Below the pieces are notes generated by a model that made no database searches, was not told the origin of the DNA, and saw nothing but the letters and a program-made list of their open reading frames with translations. Position numbers and translations under genes: made by a program. From Anaeramoeba flamelloides (Eukaryota > Metamonada > Anaeramoebidae): a stretch of 64,000 bases of DNA. Each line of letters starts with the position of its first letter. Position 1 is the stretch's first letter. The stretch covers positions 1,426,001 to 1,490,000 of the forward strand of contig JANTQA010000026.1 in NCBI GenBank assembly GCA_027625915.1, given 5' to 3'. Below are positions 58,962 through 64,000 of this stretch, piece after piece.

Positions 58962-61037
58962 TTATTTATTATCCAAGTAACCAACATATTTTAAAGCATT
59001 TACAAGTATGGAATCAAATTCAAATTGGCCTTTTAAAACCCACGAAAAGCTTTTCAGCATGGAATAAGGCCAACAATTAAAAAGGATTATTCTACCATTT
59101 TTGAGAGGGTCTGAACAATCGACTATCATGGGCTGATCAGAATCCCATTGTGCCACCGTTATCATTGGCTTTGAATGAGAAACCTTTAGGTACGAAGATT
59201 TAACAACGATATTTCTAAGTTCAATATTTGATAAAATGGGGTGGGTGTCCTTTCTTGACATTGAAATTCTTAATTCTTTATATTTTAGCCCCTTTCCATC
59301 TGTGTGCGCTAAATAACCATCTGCAAGGAACCTTCCACGTATTTGGGAATCTGTAGTAAATGCAAAGGTTGAAAATGCAATTAGACCATTCCCAACATCG
59401 ATGCATTGTGAAATATAGTTTCCCAAGGATTCTGGGTTTAAATATTTGACTCTTTTGTTTGATTCGGAAATTAAAATTATATCACGTGCTGGCCTTGGTT
59501 CTGGATAACTAGTACTTTTACACGGATTCAGGAATTGATAATTTTGAATTCCAAGTTGTGTAAACAGTGGCTGATAAATATTTAATTCTTCTTCTTCTCC
59601 ACTTGAACTTATAATAATAATTTTCGTTTGTAAACTATAAGGTTTTAAATATGATGTGTCGAGTTCTGTTTGAATACGAAAGCTCTCTGTTTCTTTCCCC
59701 TTTTCCTTTTCTTTTTCCTTTTCCTTTTCCTCCCCCCCTCCCTTTCCTCTTTCCCTTCCCCTTCTACTTTCCTTTTTCATTTCCTTTTCCTTTTCCTTTT
59801 CTTTTTTTCTTACCCTTCCATTTCCCATTTCTTTTTTTTTCCCATTTACATTTTCTATTCCTTTATCCCTTTCTCTACCCTTTTCCCTTTTATGAATATT
59901 ATAATGATTGTTTAAAATATTACCTTGCTCTCCAAAGGCAATTTCAATAGCTTCATTAAAATTATTGTTACCCTGATCCATTTCATTAAAAGTTTTATTT
60001 TCAGAATTCATTTTGGTAAAATTCGATGAATTAAAATCAAAATTTAGATCTTTAGATAGGCTTCTCTCTCTTGGCCGTTTATTTACTTTTGCCACCCTGC
60101 TTGTACGTGTTGTGATTTTTTCTTTTTGGCTATATAACTTATGTAAACGGATTGAATTTTCAAACAGCAAATCTGAATCAAATACATTAGATTTTTTTAA
60201 TTCAACAAGATCTTCAAATTTCATTAAATCAATCCGAATCAATGGAACCAAGTCTTTGAGAATTTCTTGGATTGTTACATGACTTTTTTCGTTCATATTT
60301 CTATTTTTGTTTTTGTTTTCGTTGTCAACTTTTTCTTTTTCTTTTTCTTCTTCGATGTCGACATTTAATTCTTCTTCCTCAATAATATTATCATCGTCAA
60401 TGTTTTTACCTTTGTTGGCGTTTCTTAACTTTAACTGTCTTTTCCCCCAGTTATAAATCGAACGAAACAATTGGATTTCTGTTGCTACGATCGATTTTGA
60501 TTGAAGAATATTTTTTATTGTTTCATGTTTTAAATTGTTTAACGTTGATTCGTTTTCAAGGATTTTGTTTGAATTACGATAAAAATAATTCGTCGCTAAA
60601 TCTTTTAATGGCTTTAAGTTATACTTTTCACCAAGCAATAAAAATTTAATACAATTCTCATTCATAATCTCTTTTTTGATTTCTTCAAGAACCAACATTA
60701 ACAATTTGTCGATTTGAAATTTAATACTAAGTCCCAAGAGACCCTCAATTTCCTTCGGATTAATTATCAAAGATCTTGTGTAAATGAACTTTAAAAATGA
60801 AGAAAATGTGTTTGGTTCAACACCAGGTATCTCGATCAAAATACTATTGCTTGGTTCTGGTTCTGTTTTCCAATTCTGTGGGTACAATCGCTTCTTCAAA
60901 ACCGGGGATGCTAAGCTTAGTATTAAACGATGGCAATGAAATTTTGTTCCATCCTCACCAACTTGCAAAGTTACATCAGACAATTCTTCGTCATTAATTA
61001 ATTTATGGTAGACCTTGTATAAAGTTTCAAAATTCAT
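58962..61037 (-). CDS. BTB-BACK domain protein with C-terminal ThuA/GATase1-like domain
   Basis: Single-exon 691-residue protein, probably a dimerising adaptor, possibly for a Cullin-3 ligase. Residues about 10-120 are a BTB/POZ domain (ELSDVTLQVGEDGTKFHCHR, LILSLASPVLKKRL, PNTFSSFLKFIYTRSLIINP). A BACK-like helical part follows (CIKFLLLGEKYNLKPLKDLA, ETIKNILQSKSIVATEIQLF, RSIYNWGKRQL). Low-complexity Glu/Lys/Asn parts lie at about 215-260 and 390-460. The last 220 residues (about 471-691) are ordered: TKIIIISSSGEEEELNIYQP, ARDIILISES, CIDVGNGLIAFSTFAFTTDS, KDTHPILSNI and GRIILFNCWPYS ... LVNALKYV. This spacing (beta-strand start, GNGLIxF, HPI, GRxxxxNxxP, final NAL.YV) resembles ThuA/class-I glutamine-amidotransferase-like folds, but I see no clear nucleophile Cys, so it may be non-catalytic. 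The BTB call is strong; the C-terminal call is tentative. Confidence 0.85.
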   Translation of the reverse strand: MNFETLYKVYHKLINDEELSDVTLQVGEDGTKFHCHRLILSLASPVLKKRLYPQNWKTEPEPSNSILIEIPGVEPNTFSSFLKFIYTRSLIINPKEIEGLLGLSIKFQIDKLLMLVLEEIKKEIMNENCIKFLLLGEKYNLKPLKDLATNYFYRNSNKILENESTLNNLKHETIKNILQSKSIVATEIQLFRSIYNWGKRQLKLRNANKGKNIDDDNIIEEEELNVDIEEEKEKEKVDNENKNKNRNMNEKSHVTIQEILKDLVPLIRIDLMKFEDLVELKKSNVFDSDLLFENSIRLHKLYSQKEKITTRTSRVAKVNKRPRERSLSKDLNFDFNSSNFTKMNSENKTFNEMDQGNNNFNEAIEIAFGEQGNILNNHYNIHKREKGRERDKGIENVNGKKKEMGNGRVRKKEKEKEKEMKKESRRGRERGKGGGEEKEKEKEKEKGKETESFRIQTELDTSYLKPYSLQTKIIIISSSGEEEELNIYQPLFTQLGIQNYQFLNPCKSTSYPEPRPARDIILISESNKRVKYLNPESLGNYISQCIDVGNGLIAFSTFAFTTDSQIRGRFLADGYLAHTDGKGLKYKELRISMSRKDTHPILSNIELRNIVVKSSYLKVSHSKPMITVAQWDSDQPMIVDCSDPLKNGRIILFNCWPYSMLKSFSWVLKGQFEFDSILVNALKYVGYLDNK

Positions 61038-64000
61038 TAAAAAGGATTTTTAACAAGAATTGAAAAAGTAAAAATTGATAAAAAATGAAACAAACATTAT
61101 TTTTTTATTAATTAAATGACAGAGAATTTAAGACAATGAGGTTTGGTGGTGAAATAATGAGTTAGTTCCAGTTGTAGTGTGTAATTTTCCCAGATTTTGT
61201 GATAATTGTGTTTGTAAAATGATTTTAAGGTTGACAAGCCCTGAAACTAGAAAAAAAAGATTATCTGGTTTGGTATGTCCATGTTGTTTTGGTGCTTAAG
61301 TGATTGATCTTTGGCTTTTTATTGATTTTAATTATGGTTTGTTTGTCATTAAAAAATGAATTATTTTTTTCAGAAATCTGAATTGAAGATTGTAAGATTA
61401 ATAGATGGAAGATACTAGTCAATTCAAATAAATATCCCAAAATTTTTTGCTTCATTTTCCATTTTTAAATCTTTTTTTAATCATTTTGAATGTAGCATTC
61501 TATTGGCTTAATTGTTGAGGAATTTTGTAAAATTAGTTGTTCCTTCAAAATATTCTTACCCTGGAGTTGTTTTAAATGTTGAGACACTAGATTACAAAAA
61601 AGGAAATTGAACTAAAAATTTCATAACATCAATATGAATTTATCAGTAATGAATTAAAAAAATTTTGATTTTTTTTATCTATTAAAATTTTTATTAACTT
61701 TTTGTTTTATTTTCTGTTTTATAAAAAAAATATATATTTTTTAGTTAATACAGTAAAAGGGAAATTGAAATTTGAACTTTCAACACAAAAATCATATTTT
61801 TTATAACTTATATTCTAAACTATTAGCAGAAGACCAACTAATATATTTTTAACAAAAAAAAAAAAAAAAAATACATTTATTTTATAAGGTTGGTTAAATC
61901 GCTATTAAAAGCAATACAAAACCTAAGATAAATGATACAGGAACCAAAATAACATGACCTTACTAAACCAGATAATCCTTTTTTTCTTCTAGTTTCAGAG
62001 TTTGTAAAACTTAATGTGAGAGTAAATGATATAATCTTGATGTAAATTTAATTGTAAATTCCAAAATTTTGCACTGTTTTTTTGAAATTCATAAACCTAT
62101 CAAAAAATTTTAACGAAAAAATATGGATTAATTTAAATACTTGTTTCCAAAAAAAAATTATCATTTTTAAAAGATAAGATCCATTTTTAGTATTTTAAAT
62201 AGATCAAAATCCAACCTATTAACAAACCTGTATTAAACAAAAGTATTTTCTTTGAAAAAGAAAGAAATCTCATTTTATATGAACGAAATATCCATAAATC
62301 GACTTGAAAAGCGGAAAATTAGAGCTTTTAAAATAAAAATGTATTAAAAATATAATTTATTTCATAAAAAAACATAATAATTATTATTTACTTTAAAACA
62401 ATATAATTTTTGATAATAAAATAGATTTTGAAAAATTTTTTTCTATTTTTTTGAACCTAAAAATATACTAAAAATTATCAAATTATTATATTAATAATAT
62501 CCCCAACACCTTTTTAAACTTTGAAAATCCAATTAAATATTCAAAAGAAATACATTTTAATTTTAGTATTATAAATAAATAATTAATAACCAAATTTCAA
62601 TTATTTCAGTTAGCTAGTAATAACCCAAAGATTAAAAGTATCAATGTTTTTTTCTTTTTGATTCTCAATTTGTACAAGATTTCCAAGCAAATAAAACATA
62701 TTCAAATTATAATAATGATAAAAAAAAATTATCAGCAAATAACTGATTTAAATAATAGCAGTTTTTATCTAATATTTTAAGTTTATGAAAAAAATATTGT
62801 ATTATTTTTTAACTTCAATAAAATTTATGAAATTAAAAAAAAAAAAAAAATCATTTTTTTCTGATCTTCTATTTAATTCGAAATTTGATCTATTTAACTT
62901 GTATTTTTCAAATGAACTTATATTTTAAAAATCAATTATCCTTTCAAATTATCAGAAAATATTAGAAGTGAGATTTCATAAATTTTAAAATATCTTGAAA
63001 TTTTTTATTTTTGGTTTTCACTCCAAAAACCAACAACAAAAATGATCAAAATCTTTCCACTAAAAATATATTGGGAAATTCTTTAGTCTTTTAAAAAGAA
63101 GAATTTGTTTCTTAAAAGTTGATAAATTTACATGTTTATCAAATCCAACCTGAAACCATCTGAAAATAAATAACCTATCACCTTTGGAAAATATAATTAA
63201 AAAATTAGGTATCCCTTAAATATTACACTTCACTTAGAAAATATGAACTCACCTACTGAACTCAAAACTCTCTAATAATTATATCAAATTTGTCTCATAA
63301 TTATCTTTTTTTTAAAATATTCCATTGTTTGGTCATGGAAATATATTGAAAATTTTCACAAGAATCTCCTAATTTAGAAAAAAATATATTATTACTTAAA
63401 AGAAGATATAATACACTTAAAATATTAATAATACTAGAGTTCCCATATAAAAATTATCTTGTCTTAGAATAATTTTCTTTATATTTATCTTCAATTTATA
63501 AAAAATTTTAAAAATTATTCTGGAAAAATTAAACTAATTAATTGAAGATTGTGAAATTTTCCTTCCAATAGTTTAAGAAAACAAATAAAATAAATTAATC
63601 TACAGCTTTATTATGACATTTTTAATCATATAGAAATAAAATTGACAAAGAAAACTTTTTCCAAAAAATAAGAAATGAAATGACAAAAAAATACTAGTTT
63701 TTTTTTAATTTTTCATGATCTTTTATCATATTTATTCCAAATATTTATGAAATTTTCATTTTCATATTGTTATAATTTTATATTCCTATTTTAAATTAAT
63801 CTATATTTTTCTTAAAACTTTAAAATAAAAAAAAAGAAATTCCCCTTTTATTATAGTTTATTCATCTTTTCATCCAGTTTAATATATTGAATTTGTTTTC
63901 ATTTTTTACTTCCATTGTAACTTTCTTTGATATGATGTGGGTTAAGGGATCACAATCTAAAAAAACTAGACAAAATTTAAATATATGTTAATGATGATAT
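61038..64000. other. Gene-free AT-rich stretch, BTB gene 5' side
   Basis: The first few hundred bases upstream of 61037 should hold the BTB promoter, though no element can be named. The rest, to the window edge, is AT-rich with no exon, RNA gene or repeat copy that I recognise. Confidence 0.55.

Noticed and set aside
1-64000. tRNA, rRNA and CRISPR
   Set aside because: No cloverleaf-like GC-richer segment with a GGTTCRANNC-type box, no rRNA core sequence and no regularly spaced repeats were found by eye. A covariance-model scan would settle the tRNA question.

Overview
The window is nuclear DNA of a very AT-rich eukaryotic microbe. Genes are sparse, have GT-AG introns and the standard code, and are separated by kilobases of A/T-rich sequence full of homopolymers, (TA)n tracts and decayed repeats. 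Lysine-homopolymer proteins, a RasGEF, a BTB protein and divergent homeodomain proteins suggest a free-living amoeboid or flagellate protist. An Anaeramoeba-like metamonad is my best guess, from general resemblance only; an amoebozoan is not excluded. Layout: 1.4-3.7 kb (-) encodes a TALE-like homeodomain protein with an AT-hook tail. 8.2-11.0 kb (-) encodes a second, related homeodomain protein whose reading frame changes twice at long poly-lysine tracts. 15.3-23.1 kb (+) is a four-exon LisH/REM/RasGEF gene with large repeat-bearing introns. 26.9-30.0 kb (-) is a three-exon Spb1/FTSJ3 rRNA methyltransferase. 30.8-31.5 kb (-) is ribosomal protein eL19 with a lysine-rich tail. 35.7-40.5 kb (+) is NudC, whose last exon lies across a 4-kb intron holding a LINE remnant, hairpins and dispersed repeats. 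44.9-46.3 kb (-) is a C2-domain protein with a Met/Gln/Asn-rich tail. 47.5-48.0 kb (-) is ribosomal protein eL37. 51.9-52.7 kb (+) is the V-ATPase proteolipid subunit c in three exons. 59.0-61.0 kb (-) is a BTB protein with a possible glutamine-amidotransferase-like C-terminus. Exon structures were worked out by hand from splice sites, phase and protein-family fit. All 12 introns are GT-AG and every gene model closes in phase. By role the genes fall into ribosome biogenesis and translation (Spb1, eL19, eL37), signalling and membranes (RasGEF, C2, V-ATPase), chaperone/dynein-linked (NudC), transcription (two homeodomain genes) and adaptor (BTB). Nothing suggests operons or a shared pathway. Intergenic and intronic DNA carries at least five dispersed repeat families in two to four copies each, several with terminal inverted repeats, plus single TIR elements, two similar 78-79 bp near-perfect palindromes, one 2.3-kb element with inverted arms of over 500 bp, and two non-LTR reverse-transcriptase remnants. 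I found no rRNA, tRNA or CRISPR, and could not define promoters or terminators.
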